Numbered from the stretch's first letter, positions 44,590 to 58,620 are shown. The stretch: 64,000 nt of DNA from Atopsyche davidsoni (GCA_022113835.1 JAILWY010000006.1:7254001-7318000); one strand, 5' to 3'. Program-made: numbers and translations. Notes: generated by a model not told the origin, from the sequence alone.

Positions 44590-47500
44590 TTCATTACATC
44601 GGTTTTTATAGAGATACAAGAGGTTTTTATTCAGAAGCTAATCGATAGTGATGATAATGGTGTGTTGAAATAAAAATTAAATAAAATTTACTAAAATTAT
44701 TTGACTACATCATTTTATATTTATATGTGTGTATTTTGAACAGTCTAAAGAAGTCACCCACAAAATATCAAAACTATTCTGAATTTTAATAATAAAAGAT
44801 CTACCAACTTGTAGGTTTAATGTTGGAAGTTAAAGTTTTATGGGTTCTAAGGATGAATCTTTTTAACTACAGTAACGTTAATGTACCTGATGCGGTCGTT
44901 ACGGGATAGTTTGTTTTCAGCATATTTATCACAGCTCTAATTGCTTATGTTTAAACTTTTTCCAATACTAATTATTATTAATTTAAAAAAGCTATTATTT
45001 TTTGTTTTACGTTCTGATTTAATGGCTTGTTGGATAAGTGTTTCTACAATGGGGTTTCAAATGAGAAGTCCCCGGTTTGATCTCTGACTTTTATGGTTAA
45101 AATGGTTTGTATCCAAACTGTGTGTGTGTGAATAAAAATTAAAAAAAAAACACAATCTGAATTGTGGAAACATCGGAATGATTGATGGAAAAACGATTTA
45201 CTGATGGACGGTTCAGTTAGCGGAATTATTAAACTTTCAATTCAAAATAAACGTTAGTTATTAGTGTTTTCAATTTTATATATATGTTTATTTCGTGTTA
45301 TTTTAAAGTATAAGAAATTAGTAAATATGGTACGTATTAATTGTTTTATTTTGTCGTAGAAATGATTTATATGAACACAAAAATCTCATAAATATTTGTA
45401 AGTGTGTAAAAATTCATTAAGAATCAGTATAAAATCTGCAAATGAGCTCCAGAAAAGGCAATCGCCCGTTATTGTTATGAAAATTCACACAGCATCACAC
45501 AGATTTAACTTGAAGACAACCATTTAAATTTTTAATCTTTATTAATATTAAATTTTGCCATTACTTTATCTAGTTTAAAGTAAAATTCATATTTTGGTTT
45601 CGTCTATGTAATTTAATTTATCTCTTTATATAAATAAACTCTGTGGGTTTTGTGTGTTTGTTCGTATGGAATTATTTTTACACAATATAGGTATGAATAG
45701 TATGATCTTTAGCGTAATCTATGAAAACATTTTCGTGAAAAGCATCCTTAAAATAAAGGAGCGTGGTATTCACGTCGACAGGATTCTAAATAGTCCAGGC
45801 TCATACGAGTGTATCTGGACGGGTTTTAAAAGGAGTAAAGGAAACTCGAAAACATTGAATAGGCGTCGGCGTGCTGCAAAAATACTGGAAAAACGTATAG
45901 AAAAAGCCCCGGAAGTACTGCTGATGAAGCGAAAGCTCCTTTTTTAAAGGTTTAGGTAGTCTCGTAGATTGAAAAAAGGTGCCTGGAAACGAAGGATAAT
46001 TTTTAAGCAAGCTTTTAAACCTCAAAGAGTATGAGATGCTTTATTTTAAAAAAACGAGACGAAATTTCATAAGTATTTTAATTTTAAAGCCTCGATTGTT
46101 TTTATGATAACTTTGGTTGTAATTATGTAGAAAATGTCTAGAAATTTATAAAAAAAAATTAAGCTTCGCCGCCCTAGCAAGATGAGACCTAAATCATAAA
46201 AGCAGATGTTATATTATTACCAGGGTTTCTAATTGAATATTTTATTTAAAACACCTTTCTGGAAATCATTTATTATACTGGTGCTCATAAAGAGATATCT
46301 TTTAGAAGCAGTTAGTGAGTACAAACCAAGGCCTCCGGCCGGCAACAGATCATACTCTTCATTCAATCTTGTTAATTACTTCTTGATAATGCCGATTGGG
46401 TCCGAAAATTAGATCGGGATACTGATCTGGAAAATTAGAGTCGCCGTTGTTAGTACTTTGGTTGCCAGGCAAGCAAATTTCATAGATAGAGACAGAAAAA
46501 TGGCTTTAAAACAGACAGATAACCACATCATTTTTTTATTTCCCACTTGGTAATTTTTACCTGAAAACTTAGATTTTATGTGCTCAAGCTATATGTAATT
46601 TTGATTTGTCTTAGTCTCTTCTAATTGCCTTGAGTATTGAACTCATGTTCGTCATTATTTTTATTGCGTAGGCTTTGTAACTGATATAGAAATAATCTCT
46701 GATATAGAAATATATATTAAAAGCGGCAGCATTTCTTTCATGCGAATAAATCTGAGCTCAATTTATTCCAATTATAGATTTTTTGATTATTAGACTATTG
46801 ATAAAAAAAATATGAAAAGGGATGAGTATAAATAATATTTGTTTGGGTGTTTGGGATGTTTTCTATGTGTGAGCTATGGTTATATTTAATTTATCATCGT
46901 GATCCAATAAGGTGTAGCCCCATTCTTCGATGAACCGAGATATCCAAGAAGCATATTAATAATAATATTTCCGTATTGTTTAAATTGAATTTTATATAAT
47001 TTGAACAAACAATAACAATCTTTCCCCATATATAATTTGGTGAACACACGAGCACGATATCATTTTGCACAGCATTACAATACATTCCAGCGCTGTGGTA
47101 CTTCCTGGGTGGAGAATTTGCAAGGCTCGACTCCAGCCCTTGCGATCGCTACTAGGGGTAGTTTATGACTAAATAGCATCCCTGATCAGTCAGGCAAAAA
47201 CGGATAATGGCGTCTGAATCACTGGATAAGATCTGCAAGGGAGAAGGGTTTGTTTCTTGCACTATAATTGTGGTGACAATACGCGAGGAAAACGATTGAT
47301 TCATAAAAAAAAATTAACTTTTACCAATTTTTTTTTCATTATAAATTTAAATAAAACAATTAATGTTTTTATTCAATAAAAAAGATTGTAAGCATTGATA
47401 AAATAATATAAGAAAACTTTTACCATAAAAATTAAAGCAGAATAGTAAAGTAAAAAATAAGACAATAAAAATAAGAGTTAGTAAATACTCTTAACCTATA

Positions 47501-48775
47501 AAATAATGGTCATGTGGATAATTTTTATTCATTCCTTAAGGCTTTAAGGTTCCCTTGTCAAGTTACGTATTTTTTTAAATTAAACTTTCACTACATTTAA
47601 AAATAAAGTGTTGTTTATTAGAAATATTATTTTTTATACTTCCTCTTTGGTCACTTGTCAGCAAACTTACTTGCTGACCATGAGTTTCTGAGCTTGAGTC
47701 GTGAAAGATATCTTGTTTTAATTATTTAAGTCTGGATGCCATCCAATAGTTGAAAAAAGTTAACAAATTAACAATGCACATGTGATTAGTTTTAAAATAT
47801 TCTCATTTGACTTCAACTCGGTTAACGTGAGTTAACTTGTTCAATACAGTCGCATGGACTTGAATACTAGGGAACTGTAGTTCTCCAGAGGTTCAGGAAT
47901 TTTGGTTACAGTATCTCTAATGTCTCTCTCAGATTAGGGCACCGGGGATGGGGTAGTTGGTTGTTTAAGAGATTTCGAGCCACTATGGGACCATAACAAT
48001 GCAAAGTGAGTAAGTAAAATAAAATTATAACTTGACATTCCTGGTTTCTACAAACCGTTCCTACAATAGTATGAAATTTAAAAAAATTTACCAGCAAGTA
48101 AATTATTTTTTTTTACAAACAGGATTTCAGATAGGAGTATAAAATTAGCAGGAAGTTACCGAATGTTAGTTTTGATGCGCGAATAATATAAGAGACGAAT
48201 GTAAAGACAACATTAGAAAATATTTTTACTAAAGGAAATATTTAGTACAGTTTTTTTTTATACGACTAGATTTCTTTGACGCAATTTTGTCTGAAAATGC
48301 TAACATAAATATTATTTCAGAAATTAAGATTGATATGCCATGTAAATCATCTAAGTAGTAAGAAAATATTATTTTATACTATATAGTTATAAGAGTAAAA
48401 GTATTTGAGGACATTTAAGACGTTTTCGGAATCTGAGCTAAGATGACTACTGCTTGTGAAAAAAAGCCTCATATAAGTAAATATTTTTAGTTTATAGGTT
48501 TATTGTCAGCTACCAAAGACCTCAGCTGTACGCGATTCTTTACAAGTTAATGATGCTATTTTGCTAATGAGATTTTATTTTACGTAACCATTGCACTTCA
48601 CCGTAAATGTACTAAGTGCAGAATACTTTATGGGCATTTCGTTTTGTGTGTTATCAATCACGACTTCAAACTAAAATCAGAGAGTATAGCGTGGCTGGCT
48701 GCTTAATTCAGACTGTAAGGAGTATTGAAATGTTTTATTTAAAATACAGCAAGCTAGTATTATAAAATTACATTT
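44590..48775. other. AT-rich noncoding stretch
   Basis: The frame 45654-45947 (97 codons) ends in a very basic segment (NRRRRAAKILEKRIEK) but resembles no known protein. Around 47127, GGCTCGACTCC resembles a polymerase III B-box, preceded by GCGCTGTGG at about 47091, possibly an old SINE. An 8-bp hairpin GTCAGCAA/TTGCTGAC lies at 47657-47678. Confidence 0.35.
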
Positions 48776-49110
48776 ATTTGATAAAACAAGCACGGAAGCA
48801 AATACACGGAGCTGAGTGGAGAGAAAAACGGGGGCGGGAGGGGCGCGGAATGGCAGATTATCAAGTAACTTTATGATAACCGCTTTGTAGCCGGATGTGG
48901 GGCAGGGGGTGAGAGTTTGGGGGTCTCAGAGGGTGGATCTTAAGGCTCCACTCAATTCCGGCTTCATGAAAAGATCCCCTTTGTAAAAGCGTCTGAAAAA
49001 CTGACCCATTTATGCCCTGCACCACAGTACCTTTCGGCGTATCAACGCCATAAATACATCCTTTAACCTGCGTATGGAGCGGGGGAGGAATTTTATCGCT
49101 GCTCTCCTTA
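48776..49110. other. GC-rich island
   Basis: Contains GGGGCGGGAGGGGCGCGG (about 48830) and GGGGCAGGGGGTGAG (about 48900), a run of G tracts on the plus strand. No open frame of note. Confidence 0.4.
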
Positions 49111-49569
49111 AGTGTGGTAGGAAATGCCTTTTTAATGTGATGATTCAGAATACTACTTGATAGATTTGTTTTGCTGATACTAACACATAAAATAAAACTT
49201 CAATACAAACTTGTTGATGCAAACTTAGAGTAAGGTGGTATAAATATTATGTTATAACGAACTGGAAAACTTTGAATTGAATTTTAATGATGTAGTGAAA
49301 TCCACAAGTTATATTAATATAAAACCCACCAGAAAACTAAAAATGTCTATTCTATATATAAAAATGTTAATTCATAATGTAATTTGAGGCACTATAATTT
49401 TTATTCACCGCCTGATATCAGACAACTTATAATCATAAAAAATCCATCATTTTCTACGAGGGAAGAAAAATGTATTGACTAAGGTGAAGTTTGTTGAATT
49501 TTTATGGGTGGTGTATCAAATTTTTGATTAACTCTCGTTCATATTATCAATCACACAAGTTTTTGACAG

Positions 49570-49720
49570 TTTGTGTCTTTCGGCGAGAATCCGGCGGGCC
49601 GCCCCAGGCGCGACGGCTACACCCATGTTATTTCAAACTTTTTTTCAGGAAATATTGGAAAAAGTTACCCCAAGCTCTCCAGGACTGCGTTGCTGGAGGA
49701 AATTATTTAGTGGTTGATGC
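49570..49720. other. GC-rich patch with acceptor-like site
   Basis: CCGGCGGGCCGCCCCAGGCG is followed by CAAACTTTTTTTCAG (acceptor-like, about 49649) and an open stretch to 49724. No donor was found. A 77-codon frame spans it. Confidence 0.3.
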
Positions 49721-49724
49721 TTGA

Positions 49725-52625
49725 GCTTTCGCAGATTCAAAAAGCCTAAGAATGTAGTAATACTTATATCGACAACACATAAGTTATTTTGAGGTAGAAA
49801 GCAAGTTATGTATGTTATGTAAAATAAAAATAAATTATTTTTTTAATAATATAAGTTTCAAATTCAGCAGCTTGTTGCAAAAGAAATCTAAATGCTTTTC
49901 AAGGAAAATATTGCATAATAATAGTATTTTTTACTCTAGAAAGACTTTGGGATCCACTACACTACTTTACCTGAGAAAATCACGTACAGATATGGTAATA
50001 AACCTCCTTTGGTGCACCTGAAGAAGATATGATATACTAGCCTGTAACAGTGGGAAGCTGCCAAAATAAAAAGATAAGGAAGAAGTGAAAGCACTTACAT
50101 GAATTTGCGTCTGTCTAAAATTACACACAAAACAAACCGTAAATAACATATGATTTATTTTGTGTGGTGTACTTTGCAATAGAATGCTTTTCTCACGTAT
50201 TATGAAGAAGTCTCAAGATTCGTACCCGAAGGAAGAAATGTTAAGTCAGGATAAAGATCTTTTTTAATTATACGGAATGGTGTTTCTGTGTTGCTAAAAT
50301 TAATATTTATGACTTTAGCGGTGTTTTCAGGTAATTCAATCCCACTCTGTTTACTCAAAGGAAATACTTATTTTGGAAAGAAAAGAATTTTTTAATTTTG
50401 ATCTTCTAGGCAGCTTCTTTCAGTCTCAAATTAACTAATGGCTATCTTCTGTATAGCCATATAAACCGTCTAGTGGTCCAGTGATGAGCATATTTGTATA
50501 CTGAGCATATTTTTATGGGTTGGAATTAGGATTGAGCTATGGGTTATTAAAATTTTATCCATTCAAGATTAAAGAAAAAATAATTAAAAAAATATTTTTA
50601 CCCAGAGATTTTTCGAATGCTTCAAATTATTATGCGTCATTTAATGTATTTATTTTTATTTGGACAAGTGGTTTGTACATACCAATATATTAAATTAGTT
50701 ATTATTTTTCCTAATGATGTTTTGCATATGTTGCCAGTAACTTGAAGTCAGGATTACTGCCAAATTGATAAAATTGGCTCAGAATAAATAAATGTTCAGT
50801 AAGATGGTCACCGACCTCCTCTAAAGAGAGAGGCATTTGAAAAAGAATATATGTTGTTGGTAATTTGAGGTTTTCTAGAGTTTAGTAAGTTTGATTTGCC
50901 GTGAACGTATGCATGCCTGGATTGACATGAATATACAGATAAGTACAGAATGCCTTAAAATGGTTTTGTGTATCTTCCTCTGTGTTTGTTTTCTCAGCGT
51001 GAGCATGTTTATATTAAATTCGTAATATTTCCACGCGAAGCGCAATATGGTTGAAAAATCTTTATGGAAGTATTCTCATTTCGCTACAGGTATAATAACA
51101 AGCAATCGTTTTGTTTGCCAACGAGACGTTTATAAGAATTTTCAGAATGAATGTGAAATAATATCATGGAAAAACGTAATATAGCGCTCGATGTTTTTAT
51201 GTCTTAGAGACTCGCCTTCTCGTATTTTAGGTTCAACTGCTCATTTATGACTTGGATTTATTGATTTACTTTTGATTCAGATTATAACGCAGGAACAACA
51301 TTTCAAAATCTTTATTATTTATTACAATAATTTTGCATTGAAATATGGACACAAAATGTTGCTATTTTGTATCCATTATGTATTAGCAAACACAGACCTT
51401 TATTAAATATTTAACAAAACGAGTTTTTCGAGGCTAATTTCTCGTTATTTTTTCTTATTATCACAAAGTAAGAGAATAGTAGTGACCATTAAATAAATTA
51501 AACACATTGAATAAAGAAAAAAGGAATAAAGGTAACATTTGGCTAGTTCTCAAGAATTGTTTTTCGAAACGGAATTTTAGAGATATAAATGTCAACCAAG
51601 AAAGTGAACTTATTTGCGATCAATTAAATTTGAAGGTATAAATGAATATTAGAGTTTCAACAGTTAGACTTAGTGTATAGTTATTTCATCACTGAGAGTG
51701 AAATTCAAAAAACAAAGTTCAGCCATACTAAATGAAATTTTCACAGTATGTCAAGGTATTTTTCATTCGAGCAGTTTGCTAAGCTTTTTGAATAATTAAA
51801 GTTCACCTCAAATACGCTGCCGGGAAATCTTAACAGACACAATTCAACGGTGAATAAAGTTCACAAAGAGGGTAAGTTATTTCATTTCGGAGCAAGTTGG
51901 CGGAATAGGAACACGAGCTGTTCCCGTGAAGACATCGCCTGGCTGAAATGTACGACTATGGGACGTGTGAAAGTATTCTGTCATGAACGTGTGTGAATCG
52001 ATATGTCTGGAAAATATTTACTCCATGATATTATCATTAATAAATAAGCATGCTTAAAATATAAATTTCACGATTTCCTAAGTTAAACCAAAAGAAAGAC
52101 CAATTCAATTCATATTCATATATCACAACGACACTCAAAAATCATCAGTCCTTGAATAAACGTATATTTTATTAGTATACTCGATATGTGATGTTTTTGT
52201 AAAATATCACAATTCGTATGGTAGTTTGTCTACCAGGATATAGTTTTAGATTTACTTTAGTTCATACTTTCATAGAATCAGAAGTTGAATTATTATTTTG
52301 ACCCATTGATAAAAGTTGCCGAAAACATTGAAGATTCCTAAATATACAGAAAATAAATTTACAACGTCCTTCAAAACTTTCTTCAGATCGGACGGTGAAT
52401 GACAAAAGCGTTCGACTTCTTATCGTATCATATTTGATATCAGTTTGATATTTAAAAAAAAAGCGTATTTGAATCAACCTGTCTGTGATAAAAAACACAA
52501 ATAAATTACTATTTCGCAGAAGGCGTCGCATCGATAAAAATATATATTATAACTGATACAGTTTTTTCTGTCAATATTCTCACTGTTACATCCACATTTA
52601 CAGTAGTGTTTCAGAATTAATTTAA
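49725..52625. other. AT-rich noncoding stretch
   Basis: Nothing supported. A small hairpin TGGCTAT/ATAGCCA lies at about 50439-50460. Confidence 0.4.
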
Positions 52626-52629
52626 CCAG

Positions 52630-52945
52630 AGACCCATTCTTAGGCTAAATATGTGGCTTGGTTGGCCGCGGACTAAGTAAGTGCCAGAGACCTGGGCAGC
52701 TCCATACAATTCCCCAACTCAGTCTCTTATTTCAAAGTCGGGGGAATTTCAGAGCTCGATTGAATACCGAAAGATCCCATTAATTTTTCAGCGGCTCATG
52801 GGAAGGACCGAGTGAATTTTAAATAGAGCCGTAATTGGAAACTCCGCTGGGTATATAAAATGCCTACACGGGGAGTATATTCTGGGCGCACGGTCGAGGG
52901 AATGTGAAGCCCGCGTGGAAAGTTTTAGGAGTTGAATGTGAGAAT
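52630..52945 (+). promoter_or_regulatory. GC-richer island with TATA-box-like element
   Basis: GGGTATATAAAATGCC (TATAAAA near 52854) lies in a GC-richer block and is followed by CACGGGGAG and GGCGCACGGTCGAGGG. That spacing would put a start site near 52885. No clear initiator is seen, and no coding frame follows within a few hundred bases, so it is only a candidate core promoter. Confidence 0.3.
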
Positions 52946-54240
52946 TCAACGTTAATCATTGTTCCTTAATTAAGAGAGGTTCGGGATTGATTCAGTAGTT
53001 CGGATGTTCATTAAACATGTATACGAAGATATCACTTGTGGCTTTTTTTCAGTTGAGTCGATTTTGTGTATGTTCAGATAAAAATTGATGTCAAGTCTCG
53101 ACGGTCAAAAATATTGAATTTCACTACATTCACGAATTTTATTTACAAAATTTCTCGTGAATAATGGTTTCATGTTACTAATTGCGTTGGTTTTTACTCT
53201 GTGTTTTAAATTTCTCATTATTTTAAAAGTAAAACATGTTTGACTATAAAATAAAATTTTCTATTAAAATTTATTAATATATTTTTACATTGAAAACGGC
53301 CGATACGTTATGTGTTTGGATTGTCACAAAACTAAAAAATTTCAATAAAATATTGGTTTGTTTCTTACTATCTTAAAATTTTACTACCCTGACGATACTA
53401 GACATAGAGTTATTAAATGTGGAATAAAAAAAAACATATTCAATTGTATTTTCAATAATTTATTACATGCATAAATATTTTCAATATTGTGATTTCAAAA
53501 ATCGTTTCGACGTAATTCACTTCGTTATTAGTAAAAATAGTATTAATTCTTCAGATGCAATATACTAGAGTAAGTTATACAATGCTCATTCAGTGGTCAA
53601 AGTTTCTCTCAACTAGGAGGCCAGCATCAGCACAAAGAGGATCTGAATGGTATTCAATGTGAAAACTTTTCGGCACATATAAAAAATTGTCTATTAGATG
53701 TGAAGTTCGTGTTTTATATTTGAGAGTATATTATTTGTGAGTATTGCTAAAATTATACAATACTTCATGAAAAAAAAATGTAAAAGGTAGGTTGCACCGA
53801 TATTTACCTTTTTGCGTAATTTTAAATCGAAGTAATCAAATAATTTTTCAATTCATCATATCATAGAAGGTAGTTCGTGAATAAAAAAATAGCATCCCTT
53901 GCCATGAATTTTCCATGAATGAATTTTTCAATGACTTAAAGAACCTATTTCATGTAATTTTAGTGCAGTTATATATAAATCGAATCGTTCAAGTACGACT
54001 ATCAATTAAAGATTTCACTACTTAGACAATAAGTCTAGCATTAACAATTGTCTATTGTCGAAGCAAAGTTTAGAAGCTTAAGCTAAGCCAAACTTAGTCT
54101 CGGAGTAGTAGGAATGTAAACCGTTTTAGTTTTTTGTTTTTGTGAGGATTATTCGCATCGATTCAGTTGTAAATAGACTGCTTTAAAACATATTGTTTAA
54201 TAATAATTATTGGTAGAGATTGTTATGTTGAAAATTTGAT
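52946..54240. other. AT-rich noncoding stretch
   Basis: No gene or repeat recognised. Confidence 0.45.
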
Positions 54241-54281
54241 GCCGATTCCTTTCAGCAGTTCTCCTTTGTATTTTCGTGCAG

Positions 54282-54326
54282 CAGTTGCAGTGGAGCTAAT
54301 TACGATGGTGGAAAACTTCTTCGCAG
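54282..54326 (+). other. candidate internal exon, 45 nt
   Basis: The acceptor region is strong: CCTTTGTATTTTCGTGCAG ends at 54281, with alternative CAGs at 54284 and 54290. The donor TCGCAG|GTAAGA (GT at 54327) is close to the consensus. The segment is open in two frames; one reads SCSGANYDGGKLLR and the other VAVELITMVENFF. Length is divisible by three if the first CAG is used. The GC-richer flank on the 3' side would suit a regulated exon. No homology could be assigned, so the host gene is unknown. Confidence 0.35.
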
Positions 54327-54399
54327 GTAAGATTTTCAATTTCCAAAGAATCATTAACCCGAACCTCATAAATTTATCGAGAAGTTTATAATTAGTTCT

Positions 54400-54720
54400 G
54401 ATATAGAGACTTCGGCTTATAACTTTCTGGATTTCGGTATAGAAATACGAGGTCCCTTGGCCGGCGGAGCGACCTCAGTACAGTCGTTATTCCGCTCATT
54501 AATCAATCAGACGATAACTTCGTCTTGACAAAGTCTGCGCCAGCGATGTTTGCCTGCCCGAAGAGATTTGAATATTGCAAATGTCCTTTTGTCTACCTGT
54601 TCGCTGAGAATAATGAGAAAGGGTTACTCACATGCAAAGTCTACGCGATTGGAAATGATTTGGATGTCTTAAGCCATTGTTTATTCAGTGATCGTATAAA
54701 CAGGGCTTAAATGTTGCTGT
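54400..54720. other. GC-richer patch downstream of exon candidate
   Basis: GGTCCCTTGGCCGGCGGAGCGACC is near 54450. A 61-codon frame (54525-54710) contains four cysteines in its first half but no recognised pattern. Confidence 0.25.
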
Positions 54721-55309
54721 TTAATAAATCATTATTCTCATATGTTTGACTTGTATGCGCCTCGTGGTCGTGTGGTTTCTATTATGGTTGAGTCAAGGGT
54801 TGATTGATTTACAAATGAACGATTAAATGCTATATACACACTGAGTTTGTTAAATTTACTACATAATTAAAGCAAATCACAAACAACGTATATGTAAATC
54901 TATTTAATAGTGTGTTTAAAACGTTTTCAATATAAATTACAATTAATTTTAAAATGTTTTGTACTTTGTGTTGTGTGTGCCATATAATATTGTATTTACG
55001 ATTGTTTTTTATATATTCTAACTCTATGGAGATGTTACTAGTCTGGAATTGCAGATAACAAGCTCATACCTACAAAAAATATAACAATCTCACAAACAAT
55101 ATAAATTTTCTCCATTAGTCTGTTAACGATGTTAAAATCCACAGCAAAACCGCGACAAAATTAAGACCGAGTCCGGGGAGGTGACATTTAAAATTGTATT
55201 CAAGCTCCTGCTAAATGACACAAGTCACGTTCTGTTCCTATTACACTCTGGCATTTTATGTTCCATATCTTCTTTCTGTACTTGAACAAAAAAATAAATA
55301 TGCACAAGC

Positions 55310-55392
55310 CTCCTGCAGCCAGGGCTGCCACGTGGAAATCGACTTCCAGGCTTTTAGCTGGAGGAGTTTCGGGTGCGAATCCCATACAATAA
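55310..55392 (+). repeat. tRNA-like segment, possible SINE head
   Basis: TCCAG...CTGGA forms an anticodon-like stem with an 8-base loop. Five bases later comes TCGGG TGCGAAT CCCAT, which is T-arm-like with B-box GGGTGCGAATCCC (one base off). The D-arm region is poor. On the opposite strand a 61-codon frame (55200-55385) reads as a short protein with one hydrophobic segment (VAALAAGGLCIFIFLF), but this may be the shadow of the tRNA-like sequence. Confidence 0.3.
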
Positions 55393-55429
55393 ACTCAAGA
55401 ATTAAATACATGTTTTATGACTAGTTCAA

Positions 55430-58400
55430 TTAAAATATAAATTTATAGAATTTTATAGCCTGTATTGGTGCAAAGATACGGATTTATTTAAAATATATAA
55501 AACCCCATAATAATTACAGCAAGTGTTGGTGTACTCAAAAAAAAAATTAAGATAATTGACAAAAATTTTCATGTGCTCAAAACTGATTTTATCTGTATAG
55601 GGATGAAAACTGTTTTTGAATGTCAAACGGGTAACATAAAAAAATGCTTTTATATAATTAAAATGTTAAGAAGTTTTGATTAAAAACCTGTTACTTCAGA
55701 TAAAAAAATATATTGTAATAATTCATTTTAAGTTATGTGAATACGCCCAAAGTGAAAAATATATTTGAAGGATCAAATATAAAATGAAATGCAAAAACCT
55801 CAACGCGTTGACATGAACACCATACAATAGCACTTGGCAGCCCTATCTTCAACTGAAAAACTGCTCAGGATATAAAATATAATGATAACGGGAGACGTGT
55901 TCGAAGATAAATATTATTGCGTTTAGTACAACTTTTTTACGGGAGAGCTTACGCCTGAATTCGGGAATAGAATGCGTGCGTACTATAAACATTTATTATT
56001 TATTTACAACAAAATACAGCCTCCTTTGCCAAGAACATACACTGTTTCGTTTACTACCATATTTTTGCTACCAAAATATAAAAAAATAACGAATTACTTT
56101 TCTAGAGGCAATGTTTTCAGTCTCATGAAGTACGGTGCGTTGTTTTTATTCTTTGTAAATAATTACGAGTATAAATATAAATTCTTTGTCAATGACCTTC
56201 TGCTGAAAACAGCATTTTTATTCAGCAGCGAAATGTTATTTAAATAAAACTCTCTTAAGCAGGATGTTTTGTTTGTGTGACAGAGAATTTAAAAAAATTA
56301 TGTTATTTTATTTTTAATAAAAATATCAAATTCCAAAACCTGATTTGCAAAATTTGAAAATGTTTTTTTGTTATTTCACGTTGTTTACGTTCAACGAATC
56401 AAATAAATAAGCTTTAAATCGCTCATTATTTCAGAATATTTCAATTTAGCAATTGAGTAGAGCAAAATCTGTATTATAGATTATAAAAGTGTATTGTAGA
56501 GTTCTGTGAAAAATCATACAAAAAAAAAAATTATATCTGGTATTCAACAAAACCAATAAGTTTTTTATTAAATTAGTAGAAACGCCAATTTGAAGAGTCC
56601 CAGCATTTATTAGCCAGTTATTAGCATTTGCGTACAAAAAACCAAATCATCAAATTTACGATAATTCCCTATAGTTAAAATACAATTAGAATTTTTTGGT
56701 TATTTCTTTTCACTCTAGAATTTCAGCAATTCCAAAATGAAGTTCTATTGTTACATTGAATCGCCTTTTTTTGTTTTTAAGCTGATTTTGAAATATTTAA
56801 ATATTCATTGGCAGTCGCACTAGAAACCGAGTTGCAAAAATGTATACAAGACACAGAGTTAATAAAAAGGTAATGCTTTTGACAGCTTTTGTGAGAAAAG
56901 GTCCGTGCCGCAACAGAACAAAGCCTGTGCTAATGGAGAACTCTTAGGAATATGTGATAATTCAATTTCATTCTCATCTAACCCGAGCACGGAAATTCAC
57001 CAGAAATTATAACTTCGACACTAAGAGGTGTTGATTGCAGGTGTAAAGAACTCAGGTGTATACAAAATAAGAAGACCACAGTACAACGATAACACTCATT
57101 GGTATTCATTTCGTATTTCAAGTTATTTCTAGAGGATTATACATTATTATGATATATCAACAACTATTTACAGGATGAAAACAAAATGTAAGATAATTTT
57201 ATTATTATAATTTAAATTATTTGCATGTTTTCTCTTTGAAACTATATTGCTGACTATTTATTTTTCATCTAAGATTGATCTTGTATTTTACATAGAATAC
57301 ACTTTAAACAATAAACATTATATGTTGATTAAGATAACATGAAATCGGAAGACAAACAATTCAATATTGTTTATGAAATGATTTCAGCTTCTCATATTTT
57401 AAGCTTGTTTTTATTTTCAATATAAATTCCTGTGCGGATGACAGTTTTCAGATTGTTTTGAAGTTTTTTTTTTTTGTAAATAAAATATTTGATAAGCAGA
57501 AATAGGATCTTTTTTATATTTTACTTCTTTGATATCAGTATAGCGTACATACAAATTTATTGTATTTATTTTACATAAACATCTTAGTGTTTGATTTATC
57601 TCAATATTGTTGTTTTATTTTGATTCATGCTTACAAATTATTATTAGGTATTTTGCTTAGCGTTTCCGGGTGTTTTAAAGTTGTGGTACTGCGTTATAGT
57701 TACTGAGGTTAATTTATGGCAAGCAAGTAAATCATATATATATTATTGGAAACGACGTTTTTAAAATAGATGATTTAAGTGTACTAAGTGTCACTTTTTG
57801 TAAGAATTAACGTTAAACTCCCACATTCTTAAAGTAAAATAATAAAAACATTTTTTTTTAAATTATTTTCTTGTTTTCAAGTAACAATAAAGGCATATTA
57901 TATAATATCTAAGACTCCGAGTTCCAGACGCGTTTCTTTGATCACAAAATGAAGGGATGAGCTACCAGAATTATCTCTTCAAAAATTAATATCTAAATTT
58001 CGTAAACATTCAAAATTTGACAGCTCCGCGCACGAAACTCGGCAAGTAAGCCTACGAGTTCAAAAATCCACAAAACCCGAAGATTTGAACGAAGACTTGT
58101 TCAACATAAGTGCTCGCTCTAAATTGTTTTTGATTCCGAGTGTGTATATGTAAGACTTGAAAAAGAAACTTGGAGTTACCGCTGAAAAGGTTTTCGATAC
58201 ATGCGTTGTATGAAGGTTGGCAAATAAAGTTTAAGTAGAAAGTACGAGGCAAGAAGAAACTTTGAGGATTCCTAATAACGTGTTCGAGAGCATCTCCAAG
58301 AACTCGAGAATAAAATTGTAAACGTAAAAAGATAACTATAGTAAACATTATTCTTTTGTTACAAGGTGTATTGTTATTGCGGTTTGACTGAGTTGAATTT

Positions 58401-58620
58401 ATTTTCTTTCTGAAATTTTAACTCGAAAAATCATTTTTTGTGTAGAGTAAAATTATAAATGTCCATAACGTTAAAATACATTGATGTGCGCTGATATATT
58501 TTTTTTCTGTCGAAGTTCTGGAAAGCGGTGACGCAATTTTAGCTGTAACATTTTCCCATTAAATTTGATTCCAATATGCTCTGACAGTCTGTTTATATTG
58601 TCATAGAACGTAATATTGGC
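55430..58620. other. AT-rich noncoding stretch
   Basis: Open frames of 91 and 98 codons (55972-56247 plus, 58052-58348 minus) show no motif. The second lies in a slightly more balanced composition near 57920-58320. No repeat recognised. Confidence 0.4.

Noticed and set aside
45654..45947. 97-codon frame with a basic C-terminus
   Set aside because: Several frames of this length are expected by chance here, and no nucleoprotein or ribosomal motif is visible.
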